Notes under the pieces: model-generated | Database searches by the model: none | The model's input: only the letters and a program-made list of their open reading frames with translations | What the model was told of the DNA's origin: nothing | Translations under genes and position numbers: made by a program | NCBI GenBank assembly: GCA_003485905.1 | Contig: DNHK01000379.1 | Coordinates: forward strand, 1 to 5,518 | Length of the DNA: 5,518 nucleotides | Source of the DNA: Gammaproteobacteria bacterium | GTDB lineage: Bacteria > Pseudomonadota > Gammaproteobacteria > Arenicellales > Arenicellaceae | Direction of reading: 5' to 3' | Shown: positions 1 to 5,518 of the stretch, piece after piece | Numbering within the stretch: position 1 is the first letter of the stretch | Layout: each line of letters begins with the position of its first letter

Positions 1-1387
1 ACCCTTGATAAACCGCAGTTTTGAAGCACTGCGTGGCGCAAAGCAGGCCATCATGCATCTGTATAACTCAACCTCTACGGTGCAACGCGAGCAAGTTTTC
101 AAACTATCGCGTGAGGAAATAAAACAGATCGCAGTTAACGGTGCGACCTGGGTAAAAACCGCGGCCGGCAAGTTTCCAGATACACAATGGCAATTTCAAT
201 ACTCACCGGAAAGCTTTACCGGTACTGAATTGGATTATGCCGTCGAAGTTTGTTATGCGGTTGGTGAGGTTTGGCAGCCTACACCAGAGCATAAAATAAT
301 ATTCAACTTACCTGCTACTGTTGAGGTAGCGACACCCAATGTGTACGCAGATCAAATTGAGTGGTTTTGCGATAACATCGAAAAACGAGACTCAATAATT
401 ATTAGTTTACATACTCATAATGATCGCGGCTGCGGGGTTGCAGCTTCTGAATTGGGTGTATTAGCTGGTGCCGACCGTGTCGAAGGTACCTTGCTAGGCA
501 ATGGAGAGCGCACTGGCAATATGGATATTGTCACTATGGGCATGAATTTGTACAGCCAGGGTGTTGAGCCGAGGCTAGATTTCTCACACATGGATCAAAT
601 CATTCATGTAGTCGAATCCTGCACCCAGCTCAAAGTTCATCCCCGCCACCCATATGCTGGGGAATTAGTGTTTGCCGCATTTTCAGGGAGCCACCAAGAT
701 GCAATTAACAAATGCCTTGCGATGCATAAGGATGGGGAGCCATGGGAAGTCGCTTATCTGCCAATCGACCCGCGTGACCTAGGCCGAAACTATCAAGAAG
801 TTATCCGCATTAATTCGCAATCCGGCAAAGGCGGAGTTGCCTATATATTGGATCAAGAGCATGGCATTAAGATGCCACGCTGGTTACAAGTTGATTTTAG
901 CCGGGTAGTGCAACGCGAAGCAGAAAGGACAGAGACAGAAGTTAATGGCAAGCAGTTATATGGATTGTTTAGTGACACCTACTTGCTCAGCAAAGAGCCT
1001 ACTTCCCGCGCAACAAATAGTATGTGTATAGAAAGCTACCAAGTGAGCCGAGCAGATGGTCTTGATACTGTAAATGCGCTAATTACGCAGGGTAACCATG
1101 AGCATCAAATTATTGGCTCGGGCCGCGGCGCGCTAGAAGCCTTTATGGACGGGCTCAGCCTACATTTGGGAATAAGATTTGTGATCATCGATTATAGCGA
1201 ACACACCTTAGGCAAAAATGAAGGTTCCGAAGCCATGGCCTACGTGCAAATCAGTATTGAGAATCAACGCCTATGCGGTGTGGGGCAAAGCCGCGATATT
1301 TTGAATGCAAGCGTAAACGCGGTGTTAAGTGCGGTGACACGATCTGGTATAACAAGTATCAAACAAGAGCTTAAGTTTGGAACCTAG
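1..1387 (+). CDS. leuA: 2-isopropylmalate synthase, 5'-truncated by window edge
   Basis: This enzyme condenses acetyl-CoA with 2-oxoisovalerate to give 2-isopropylmalate, the first committed step of leucine synthesis, in the cytoplasm. The frame is open from base 2, so the TTG at base 5 is not the start. By comparison with the long (type 2, about 555-560 residue) LeuA family, roughly the first 100 residues, including the N-terminal part of the TIM barrel, lie upstream. Counting from base 5, the visible part has QYSPESFTGTELD (65-77), the metal-binding HxH of SLHTHNDRG (His136, His138), GNGERTGN (165-172), VHPRHPYAGE (211-220) and NSQSGKGG (270-277), all hallmarks of this family. The C-terminal regulatory (LeuA_dimer) domain covers about 315-460. 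Its usual GNGP turn reads GSGRGALEAF (371-380), and the usual WGVG segment reads LCGVGQSRD, so leucine feedback may differ. The reading frame is intact to TAG at 1385-1387. The identification is secure; the regulatory remark is inference. Confidence 0.97.
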   Translation, partial: PLINRSFEALRGAKQAIMHLYNSTSTVQREQVFKLSREEIKQIAVNGATWVKTAAGKFPDTQWQFQYSPESFTGTELDYAVEVCYAVGEVWQPTPEHKIIFNLPATVEVATPNVYADQIEWFCDNIEKRDSIIISLHTHNDRGCGVAASELGVLAGADRVEGTLLGNGERTGNMDIVTMGMNLYSQGVEPRLDFSHMDQIIHVVESCTQLKVHPRHPYAGELVFAAFSGSHQDAINKCLAMHKDGEPWEVAYLPIDPRDLGRNYQEVIRINSQSGKGGVAYILDQEHGIKMPRWLQVDFSRVVQREAERTETEVNGKQLYGLFSDTYLLSKEPTSRATNSMCIESYQVSRADGLDTVNALITQGNHEHQIIGSGRGALEAFMDGLSLHLGIRFVIIDYSEHTLGKNEGSEAMAYVQISIENQRLCGVGQSRDILNASVNAVLSAVTRSGITSIKQELKFGT

Positions 1388-1397
1388 CCAAAACCAC

Positions 1398-1465
1398 TTA
1401 GATAAATTGGGCGGCTTTAAAGATAATCCACATCAAATTAGATGATCTACATCAAGATTTATCTT
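1398..1465. repeat. Array of AGAT-centred repeats and small palindromes
   Basis: AGAT occurs at 1400-1403, 1421-1424, 1440-1443 and 1455-1458, spaced 21, 19 and 15 bp. The third is in the perfect palindrome AGATGATCT (1440-1448) and the fourth in AAGATTTATCTT (1454-1465). A direct repeat ACATCAA (1430-1436 and 1449-1455) overlaps these. The near-helical spacing could suit a regulator, but the sequence is AT-rich and chance is a real alternative. No known operator was recognised. Confidence 0.3.
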
Positions 1466-1478
1466 CAGTATAAATCGT

Positions 1479-1529
1479 AAGCTTGGCACCAAGTTTGCGC
1501 GCTTTCTTTAGACCTCGATTTTTAGGTCT
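1479..1529 (+). terminator. Possible leuA terminator: two weak hairpins
   Basis: The first hairpin pairs AAGCTTG (1479-1485) with CAAGTTT (1490-1496), seven pairs with one G-U and a GCAC loop. The second pairs AGACCT (1510-1515) with AGGTCT (1524-1529) around an eight-base loop. Neither is followed by a proper run of T; the nearest is the interrupted CTTTCTTT between them. They sit about 90-140 bp after the leuA stop. A Rho-independent terminator is possible but weakly supported. Confidence 0.25.
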
Positions 1530-1571
1530 TACGTATGATCAATGAACCGTAAATGTATCAAATTGTTGTAA

Positions 1572-1613
1572 TTCACACACGAGATTGCAGTGCTTGTATA
1601 GCGGTGGCATAGT
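1572..1613 (+). promoter_or_regulatory. Candidate sigma-70 promoter for the secreted-protein pair
   Basis: Two overlapping arrangements are visible. TTCACA (1572-1577, five of six to the -35 consensus) is 17 bp from TGTATA (1595-1600, three of six). TTGCAG (1585-1590) is 17 bp from CATAGT (1608-1613, four of six). Both would start transcription shortly before the ribosome binding site of the gene at 1647. Neither is strong, so the choice between them is uncertain. Confidence 0.3.
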
Positions 1614-1634
1614 AATGGCCATCAATAAATTAGC

Positions 1635-1639
1635 GAGGA
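1635..1639 (+). promoter_or_regulatory. Ribosome binding site of the DUF6152-type gene
   Basis: GAGGA lies seven bases before the ATG at 1647, a normal Shine-Dalgarno spacing. It fixes the start of this gene and contrasts with the next two genes, whose starts have no recognisable site. Confidence 0.75.
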
Positions 1640-1646
1640 ATCGACC

Positions 1647-2036
1647 ATGCTGCGACCGTTTTTGATCACCTCATTTCTACTAGCAAGCCTCTGCATTCCC
1701 ACCAGCGCACACCACTCTTTTCCAGCCAGCTACGAAATGGAACAGACCGTGGTGCTTGATGGAATTGTCGAAGGTTGGCTATGGCGTAACCCGCACCCAT
1801 TCATCTTTTTGAATGTTAAGGACGAATCCGGGAAAGACGTTACCTGGCATGTCGAATTTGCGAACGCAACAGCAATGGCACTTAGAGGACTTACTCCCGA
1901 ATCGTTCGAAAAAGGAGATCGCCTGCTGGTTAGTGGAAACCCAGGACTCGAAGGTCGTACTGCTTTGCACTATCACGGACTTTGGAGACCCGCCGATGAC
2001 TTTGAATTCGGCAACACTGAGGAGATAGAGCGTTAG
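1647..2036 (+). CDS. DUF6152-type secreted protein
   Basis: This is a small, probably periplasmic protein of 129 residues with unknown biochemical role. Residues 1-21 form a Sec signal peptide: Arg3, a hydrophobic core (FLITSFLLASLC), and the cleavage site TSA|HHS. The mature chain then starts with two histidines. The pattern that follows, DGIVEGWLWRNPHPFIFLNV (38-57), then VTWHVEFAN (65-73), ALRGL and KGDRLLVSGNP (89-99), matches my memory of DUF6152 proteins, which typically start AHHSF after the signal and carry G-x-V-...-W-x-NPH. The alternating strands suggest a small beta-barrel, perhaps OB-like, which is inference. Other histidines are His50, His68, His108 and His110, so metal binding is conceivable but untested. 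The start is supported by GAGGA at 1635. It is followed 20 bp later by a second secreted-protein gene, very likely on the same transcript. Confidence 0.85.
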   Translation: MLRPFLITSFLLASLCIPTSAHHSFPASYEMEQTVVLDGIVEGWLWRNPHPFIFLNVKDESGKDVTWHVEFANATAMALRGLTPESFEKGDRLLVSGNPGLEGRTALHYHGLWRPADDFEFGNTEEIER

Positions 2037-2043
2037 TCCGCTC
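2028..2043 (+). other. Intercistronic hairpin with the stop codon in its loop
   Basis: GAGCG (2028-2032) pairs perfectly with CGCTC (2039-2043) around the loop TTAGTC, which contains the TAG stop (2034-2036) of the upstream gene. Just before it is a GAGGAG stretch (2019-2024). The next gene has no Shine-Dalgarno site close to its ATG at 2057, so folding here could bring GAGGAG nearer to the start, or ribosomes finishing the first gene could open the region. The hairpin is seen; the coupling role is inference. Confidence 0.35.
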
Positions 2044-2056
2044 CTAGATTAAACCT

Positions 2057-2785
2057 ATGAAAGCCATTCAGATAAAATCTTCAGTTAAATATAGCCAAAC
2101 CCCATCAATAGTAGTTTCTTTTATTAGCCTACTACTGTCTAGCAACCTTTGGGCCCAGGCGGATTTCACCGGGTATTGGGAAAGCATAATGCACGAAGAT
2201 ACCCTATTTCGAACCGCTGGACCGCCAATCGGAGAGTACATCGGATTACCAATAAACGATGCTGCAAAAGCAATTGCAGAAAAGTGGGACCCAAACGATG
2301 GTTATAAACCTGAAAACCAATGCAAAATGCATGGTGCGGCCTACATTATGCGCAGTCCCATTCGTATTTTTATTGAGAATGAAGATGACGCAACCATAAG
2401 CATTAAAATTGAATTAGAAATGGGGCGCGAACGGAAAATTTATTTGGACGGACGTACTGCCCCAGAAGGACCTCCGACGGATATGGGGCATTCTGTCGGA
2501 GTTTGGGAGGGGGACATGCTGACAGTAACAACCACCAATATGACAGAAAAGTATGTGCGCCGTAATGGAGTCCCAAATAGCGAACAAGCGGTAATGACCG
2601 AACATTTTGTAAGGCACAGTGATTACATCACCCTAATAAGCATTATTGAAGACCCTGTGTATTTAACTGAACCATTAGTCAGGAGCGTTAGTTACCGGAA
2701 ACGCAATGACGAATTTAAGTGGGTTCGCTACGACTGCGAGGTCTACGAATGGCCAGGCGGGATGCCTGGCGCCCCCGTTGAATAA
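2057..2785 (+). CDS. Secreted protein of uncharacterised family, paired with the DUF6152-type gene
   Basis: I do not know a function for this 242-residue protein. A signal peptide is visible: Lys2, Lys7 and Lys11 in a long n-region, the hydrophobic stretch SIVVSFISLLLSS (17-29), and a likely cut after AQA (35). The mature chain opens DFTGYW (36-41). It resembles uncharacterised secreted proteins of Proteobacteria and Acidobacteria that share a G-P-P-x-G-x-Y-x-GLP-x-ND-A segment (55-69), DGR (131-133), GVWEGDMLTVTTT (148-160), RRNGVPNS (168-175) and EDPVYLTEP (198-206). That likeness is from memory and carries no Pfam name here. Only two cysteines remain, Cys89 and Cys227, which could form a periplasmic disulfide. 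The start lacks a Shine-Dalgarno site, but no later start keeps the signal peptide. The 20-bp gap implies cotranscription with the gene before it. The last codons, encoding PGGMPGA, form a GC-rich hairpin (2752-2770). Confidence 0.85.
   Translation: MKAIQIKSSVKYSQTPSIVVSFISLLLSSNLWAQADFTGYWESIMHEDTLFRTAGPPIGEYIGLPINDAAKAIAEKWDPNDGYKPENQCKMHGAAYIMRSPIRIFIENEDDATISIKIELEMGRERKIYLDGRTAPEGPPTDMGHSVGVWEGDMLTVTTTNMTEKYVRRNGVPNSEQAVMTEHFVRHSDYITLISIIEDPVYLTEPLVRSVSYRKRNDEFKWVRYDCEVYEWPGGMPGAPVE
2752..2770 (+). other. GC-rich hairpin at the 3' end of the second secreted-protein gene
   Basis: GCCAGGC (2752-2758) pairs perfectly with GCCTGGC (2764-2770) around a five-base loop, ending 12 bases before the TAA at 2783. 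No T-run follows, so it is not a standard intrinsic terminator. It could stabilise the 3' end of the message or simply reflect the repeated Pro-Gly codons. Confidence 0.4.
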
Positions 2786-2917
2786 CGCTGAATCAAGAAC
2801 GCCAAAATAGAGTTTATCCGGGCAATAATTAATCTTTTTATGCCTTGATTTCTTCCACCCAAACCTCGAAAATATCGCCCGCGAAGCTACCGCATTCCTA
2901 AATCTACCTAAGACTCA
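2786..2917. other. Intergenic region before the TonB-dependent receptor
   Basis: This 132-bp gap contains no gene. It has an AT-rich stretch at 2823-2840 and a promoter-like pair at 2845-2873. No convincing terminator separates the receptor from the secreted-protein genes, so both a shared transcript and a separate promoter remain possible. Confidence 0.5.
2845..2873 (+). promoter_or_regulatory. Candidate promoter for the TonB-dependent receptor
   Basis: TTGATT (2845-2850) and GAAAAT (2868-2873) are each four of six to the sigma-70 consensus and are separated by 17 bp. The start of transcription would fall near 2880, leaving a leader of about 40 bases. The match is weak and such pairs arise by chance in AT-rich DNA. 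Confidence 0.28.
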
Positions 2918-5062
2918 ATGTTACTTATAAACCTAATGCCGCTAACTCACTCTTTCTACAAAAAACACCTTAGTCTACAGTGTGTAACTTCGTCGAACTA
3001 TCGACGTAAAACATTACTGCTCGTATTGGCGGCAACACTATTAGGGAGTCCCGCATTTTCCCAAGAGCAAGAGAGTTCAACGGTGATTTACGACACTGAA
3101 TATTTTACTCAGTTTAACGCGGTTTCTCTGGCGGACATGATCCGTAATATTCCGGGTGGTCTTTCGGTACTAGGCGGCAATGGCGGTGGTAACAATAATA
3201 CTCGAGGGTTAGGAGCAAACGATACACCCATCTTAATCGATGGCCGCCGTATGGCAGGTAAATCTAATGATATGTCGACCATGCTGGCAAGAATTCTTGC
3301 ATCACAGGTGGAACGAATAGAGCTTATACGCGGTAATGCTCAAGGCTTGGATATACGTAATGAAGGTATCATTTTCAATGTTGTTTTGCGCCAAACGACA
3401 GAGAGCTCTAGCTCCAGTTTTGTGCAATCGGGAGTCCAACAAGTATCGGGAACCTCAGCCATGCCGGAATTTCTTATGTCTCATTCCCGACAGCGAGATC
3501 AGCTTGAGTATGTCCTAAGCTACGAATATGACACACGGCCTCGCTTTAAAACGGTTGCTGAAGACATTTTATCAGGCGATCGAACGCCAAGGCAGTTTCG
3601 TTTGCTAACTAGAGATGAACGCCAAGCCGCTCATATTGTTACCGGCACTCTAGCTTATGAGTTTGCCAACGGCACAACCATTTCACTTAATGGCCTTTAC
3701 TCTGAAGAAGACGAGCAAGAAGATAGAGCAGAAGACCAATTTATGGTCAATCCCTCCGGTGGCCCCCTAGATTTATTCGCTGTTGAAAACGGCTTTATCG
3801 ATGAGACTGCAAGCTTGTTAGAACTTGGTGCCGACCTAGAATTTGACGTGGGTAATATTGGAAGGTTAAAGACCCTTTTTGTGTACAACCGAGCCGACAG
3901 TGACGAGACTATTAATCAGGACACAATTTCCAACGGAATTACCACACCGTTTTTTTCAAGCTATTCGCAGTTTGAAAATGGAGAAACTATCGTCCGTTCA
4001 ACAATGAATAGTAGCTTTGGCAAACATACTCTCGAATATGGTGCCGAGGCAGCCTTTAATACTTTGGATGCAACATTTTCATTTGATAACGACCCTTTTC
4101 AAAATGCTATTGTGGAAGAAGATCGTTACGAAGTGTTTGTAACATATAGTACGGATTTAAACGAAAAACTAAGCTTACAGTCTACTCTTACCGGCGAATT
4201 TTCAACAATCTTTCAGGATAGAGAAGGAGAAACTAATTCGAGAAGTTTTGAATTTTTAAAGCCTCGTGTTGAATTACGCTATGACCTCACACCATCTGAT
4301 CAGTTTCGAGTACTAGTTGAGCGTACCGTTAGCCAACTTGATCTGGAAGATTTCGTCGCAAGCAGACTTGTTGATGACGATATGACCAACTTTGGTAATC
4401 CAAATCTGCAGCCTGAATCTACTTGGACAGCATCCGTAGGGTACGAACGGCGATTCGCCAATGATGGTGGGGCATGGAAATTAACTGCTTACTACAATAA
4501 GATATCAAACCATATCGATAAAATCCTTATTGGTGATTTTAACGATGCTTCATCCGGAACGGGAAACATAGGTGATGCCGACCGTTTAGGTTTCGACTCA
4601 GTCCTTAATATTCGGTTTGGCTTTTTGGGGATACCCACTGCTGTATTAACCTTCACATATCAGTATAAAAATACTGAAACCACAGATCCGTTTACCGGCG
4701 AGACTCGCCAAATAAAGAATAACAACCCACATCGTTTCCAAATTGATTATCGTCACGATTTAGAAAACACTAAAATCGCCTGGGGTTGGAGCGCGCATCG
4801 TAACAGCGGTCTGCGCCTGCGCCAAGATGTAGCATTACGTGAGACAACCGTATATACCAATCATCTGTCTATATTCGGTGAATATAATTTCACCCCGGCC
4901 ATTAAAGCGAGGGCTGAAGCAAACCATGTACATGGCGACCAACGTACCTTCGATAAAACATTTTACCAAGGTCATATCGCCAATAACGTGATTAGACGCA
5001 TCGACGTTCAGCGAGATAACTACAGCCCTGACTTCCTACTCAGTCTACAAGCGACTTTTTAA
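2918..5062 (+). CDS. TonB-dependent outer-membrane receptor
   Basis: This is a complete 714-residue receptor that would take up a specific substrate through the outer membrane using energy from TonB-ExbB-ExbD. Residues 30-48 read as the Arg-Arg-Lys plus hydrophobic core of a signal peptide, with a likely cut after Ala46-Phe47-Ser48. A possible TonB box follows (STVIYD, 54-59). The plug domain spans about 60-160: ADMIRNIPG (72-80), a Gly/Asn-rich loop (GGNGGGNNN), TRGLG (95-99), ILIDGRRMAGKS (105-116) and QVERIELIRG (130-139). The rest is a strand-rich barrel ending in LSLQATF with a terminal Phe, the usual outer-membrane insertion signal. There is no N-terminal STN domain, so FecA-type signalling is unlikely. 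The substrate cannot be read from sequence. Neither ATG at 2918 nor the in-frame ATG at 2936 has a Shine-Dalgarno site; the latter would give a shorter, more normal n-region. It lies 132 bp after the secreted-protein pair and converges with the amidohydrolase gene. Confidence 0.93.
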   Translation: MLLINLMPLTHSFYKKHLSLQCVTSSNYRRKTLLLVLAATLLGSPAFSQEQESSTVIYDTEYFTQFNAVSLADMIRNIPGGLSVLGGNGGGNNNTRGLGANDTPILIDGRRMAGKSNDMSTMLARILASQVERIELIRGNAQGLDIRNEGIIFNVVLRQTTESSSSSFVQSGVQQVSGTSAMPEFLMSHSRQRDQLEYVLSYEYDTRPRFKTVAEDILSGDRTPRQFRLLTRDERQAAHIVTGTLAYEFANGTTISLNGLYSEEDEQEDRAEDQFMVNPSGGPLDLFAVENGFIDETASLLELGADLEFDVGNIGRLKTLFVYNRADSDETINQDTISNGITTPFFSSYSQFENGETIVRSTMNSSFGKHTLEYGAEAAFNTLDATFSFDNDPFQNAIVEEDRYEVFVTYSTDLNEKLSLQSTLTGEFSTIFQDREGETNSRSFEFLKPRVELRYDLTPSDQFRVLVERTVSQLDLEDFVASRLVDDDMTNFGNPNLQPESTWTASVGYERRFANDGGAWKLTAYYNKISNHIDKILIGDFNDASSGTGNIGDADRLGFDSVLNIRFGFLGIPTAVLTFTYQYKNTETTDPFTGETRQIKNNNPHRFQIDYRHDLENTKIAWGWSAHRNSGLRLRQDVALRETTVYTNHLSIFGEYNFTPAIKARAEANHVHGDQRTFDKTFYQGHIANNVIRRIDVQRDNYSPDFLLSLQATF

Positions 5063-5063
5063 C

Positions 5064-5143
5064 GACCTAAACAAAACCGAGTGTTGAGTATTTGCTTTGG
5101 AAAGAGCGTTAAACACTCTATTTGTGTACGCTAATAGTAGGTC
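5064..5143. terminator. Nested inverted repeats in the convergent gap, probable bidirectional terminator
   Basis: Three pairs of arms nest in order: GACCTA (5064-5069) with TAGGTC (5138-5143), ACAAA (5071-5075) with TTTGT (5121-5125), and GAGTGTT (5079-5085) with AACACTC (5112-5118), the last enclosing a 26-base loop. The inner two stems are separated only by a 3x2 internal loop. An alternative hairpin pairs AGAGCGT (5103-5109) with ACACTCT (5113-5119) with one mismatch. The A-rich left side and T-rich right side suit termination on both strands. The structure begins just after one stop codon and ends just before the other. Confidence 0.55.
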
Positions 5144-5144
5144 A

Positions 5145-5518
5145 CTAACTTTTAATTTTGAAAACACGTTCCGCATTGCCGCCATATACCAAGGCTTTGT
5201 CCGCGTGAGAAATATCCGCAGCGTTCAGCCATTTAGTGTCTCGTTCGTATGAACCGAATGGGTAATCTACTGCAAACATGACCTTATCAGCGCCTAATAC
5301 CTCAATTGTAAACTTGAGCGCTGGATCCCACGACATACCGCTGGTTGTCATAATAAAGTTGTCACGAATATATTCACTAGGCTTGCGCTTGATTGTTGCC
5401 GCGGTGGTCGGCAGTCCACCGATGGTGTCCAATCTATGCATCCAAAATGGCAAGCCTTCTCCCATATGCCCCAGTACAATTTTAAGGTCAGGGAACTGAT
5501 CAAACACACCGGCCATTA
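5145..5518 (-). CDS. Amidohydrolase family protein (ACMSD / dihydroxybenzoate decarboxylase-like), N-terminus beyond window
   Basis: This is the C-terminal third or so of a metal-dependent amidohydrolase (Amidohydro_2), a family of about 320-350 residues that includes aminocarboxymuconate-semialdehyde, gamma-resorcylate and 5-carboxyvanillate decarboxylases. The frame stays open through the right edge, so the ATG at 5516 is probably an internal Met. Numbering from that Met, GVFDQFPDLKIVLGHMGEGLPFW (3-25) carries the conserved His17 (5466-5468) of the HMGE motif. TTSGMSWDP (57-65) follows, then GADKVMFAVDYPF (75-87) with the conserved metal-binding Asp84 (5265-5267). The tail GGNAERVFKIKS is the typical family end. 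The N-terminal ExH or HxH metal site is not in the window. The exact substrate is unknown; an aromatic carboxylate is plausible from the family only. It converges with the receptor gene, 82 bp apart, so it is not in the same operon. Confidence 0.92.
   Translation of the reverse strand, partial: MAGVFDQFPDLKIVLGHMGEGLPFWMHRLDTIGGLPTTAATIKRKPSEYIRDNFIMTTSGMSWDPALKFTIEVLGADKVMFAVDYPFGSYERDTKWLNAADISHADKALVYGGNAERVFKIKS

Larger units (their letters stand above)
1388..1646. other. Intergenic region between leuA and the secreted-protein pair
   Basis: This 259-bp AT-rich gap has no credible gene. From left to right it holds four AGAT words at 1400, 1421, 1440 and 1455, two of which sit in perfect small palindromes; then two weak hairpins at 1479-1496 and 1510-1529; then promoter-like hexamers near 1572-1613; and a good ribosome binding site at 1635-1639. 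It most likely contains the leuA transcript end and the promoter of the downstream pair. That functional reading is inference; only the motifs are seen directly. Confidence 0.6.

Noticed and set aside
5..7. TTG at base 5 as the true start of LeuA
   Set aside because: The frame is open upstream and the sequence here aligns to an internal part of the family, after the N-terminal catalytic segment.
1615..1665. A 16-codon plus-strand reading frame beginning at ATG 1615 and overlapping the start of the DUF6152-type gene
   Set aside because: It has no ribosome site of its own, no run of regulatory codons as in an attenuator leader, and the overlapping gene is well supported, so it is most likely chance.
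1779..1976. A minus-strand open frame of 65 codons within the DUF6152-type gene
   Set aside because: It is antisense to a gene with a clear signal peptide and family pattern, and its translation is Cys/Ser-rich without recognisable features.
2414..2617. A minus-strand open frame of 67 codons within the second secreted-protein gene
   Set aside because: It is fully inside a better supported gene and shows no domain or ribosome site.
2821..2844. GGCA...TGCC inverted repeat around a T-rich stretch as a terminator after the second secreted-protein gene
   Set aside because: Only four outer pairs form, the next two positions mismatch, and the T-run is inside the loop and not after the stem.
3160..3210. 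Gly/Asn-rich stretch in the receptor plug as a possible repeat expansion
   Set aside because: It is short, in frame, and sits where plug domains often have a flexible loop before the conserved R-G turn; no tandem unit was found at the DNA level.
5278..5499. A plus-strand open frame opposite the amidohydrolase
   Set aside because: The minus strand carries clear amidohydrolase motifs (HMGE, VDYPF), so this frame is a shadow.

Overview
The window looks like a chromosomal segment of a Gram-negative, probably gammaproteobacterial and possibly marine, bacterium. The reasons are a TonB-dependent outer-membrane receptor, two proteins with Sec signal peptides, a long two-domain LeuA, and moderate AT-rich base composition. 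The taxonomic guess is inference: there is no rRNA or other marker here.

Layout: (1) bases 2-1387, plus strand, hold the C-terminal four fifths or so of 2-isopropylmalate synthase (leuA), cut by the left edge. (2) Bases 1388-1646 are a non-coding gap with small hairpins, a run of AGAT-centred repeats and a weak promoter candidate. (3) Bases 1647-2036 and 2057-2785 encode two small secreted proteins 20 bp apart: a DUF6152-type protein whose predicted mature form begins His-His, and a 242-residue protein of a family without known function. (4) A 132-bp gap with a weak promoter candidate leads to a complete 714-residue TonB-dependent receptor (2918-5062). (5) An 82-bp convergent gap contains nested inverted repeats that probably act as a two-way terminator. 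(6) Bases 5145-5518, minus strand, hold the C-terminal third of an amidohydrolase of the ACMSD / dihydroxybenzoate decarboxylase superfamily, cut by the right edge.

How the genes fit together: leuA is leucine-biosynthesis housekeeping and appears unrelated to what follows. The two secreted proteins and the receptor look like an envelope module: the receptor would bring a substrate across the outer membrane, and the two small proteins would act in the periplasm by unknown means. The convergent amidohydrolase belongs to a superfamily that includes decarboxylases of aromatic acids, so an aromatic or related organic substrate is a reasonable but unproven guess. No mobile element, CRISPR array, tRNA or rRNA was seen. 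The least-described part is the secreted-protein pair with its receptor.
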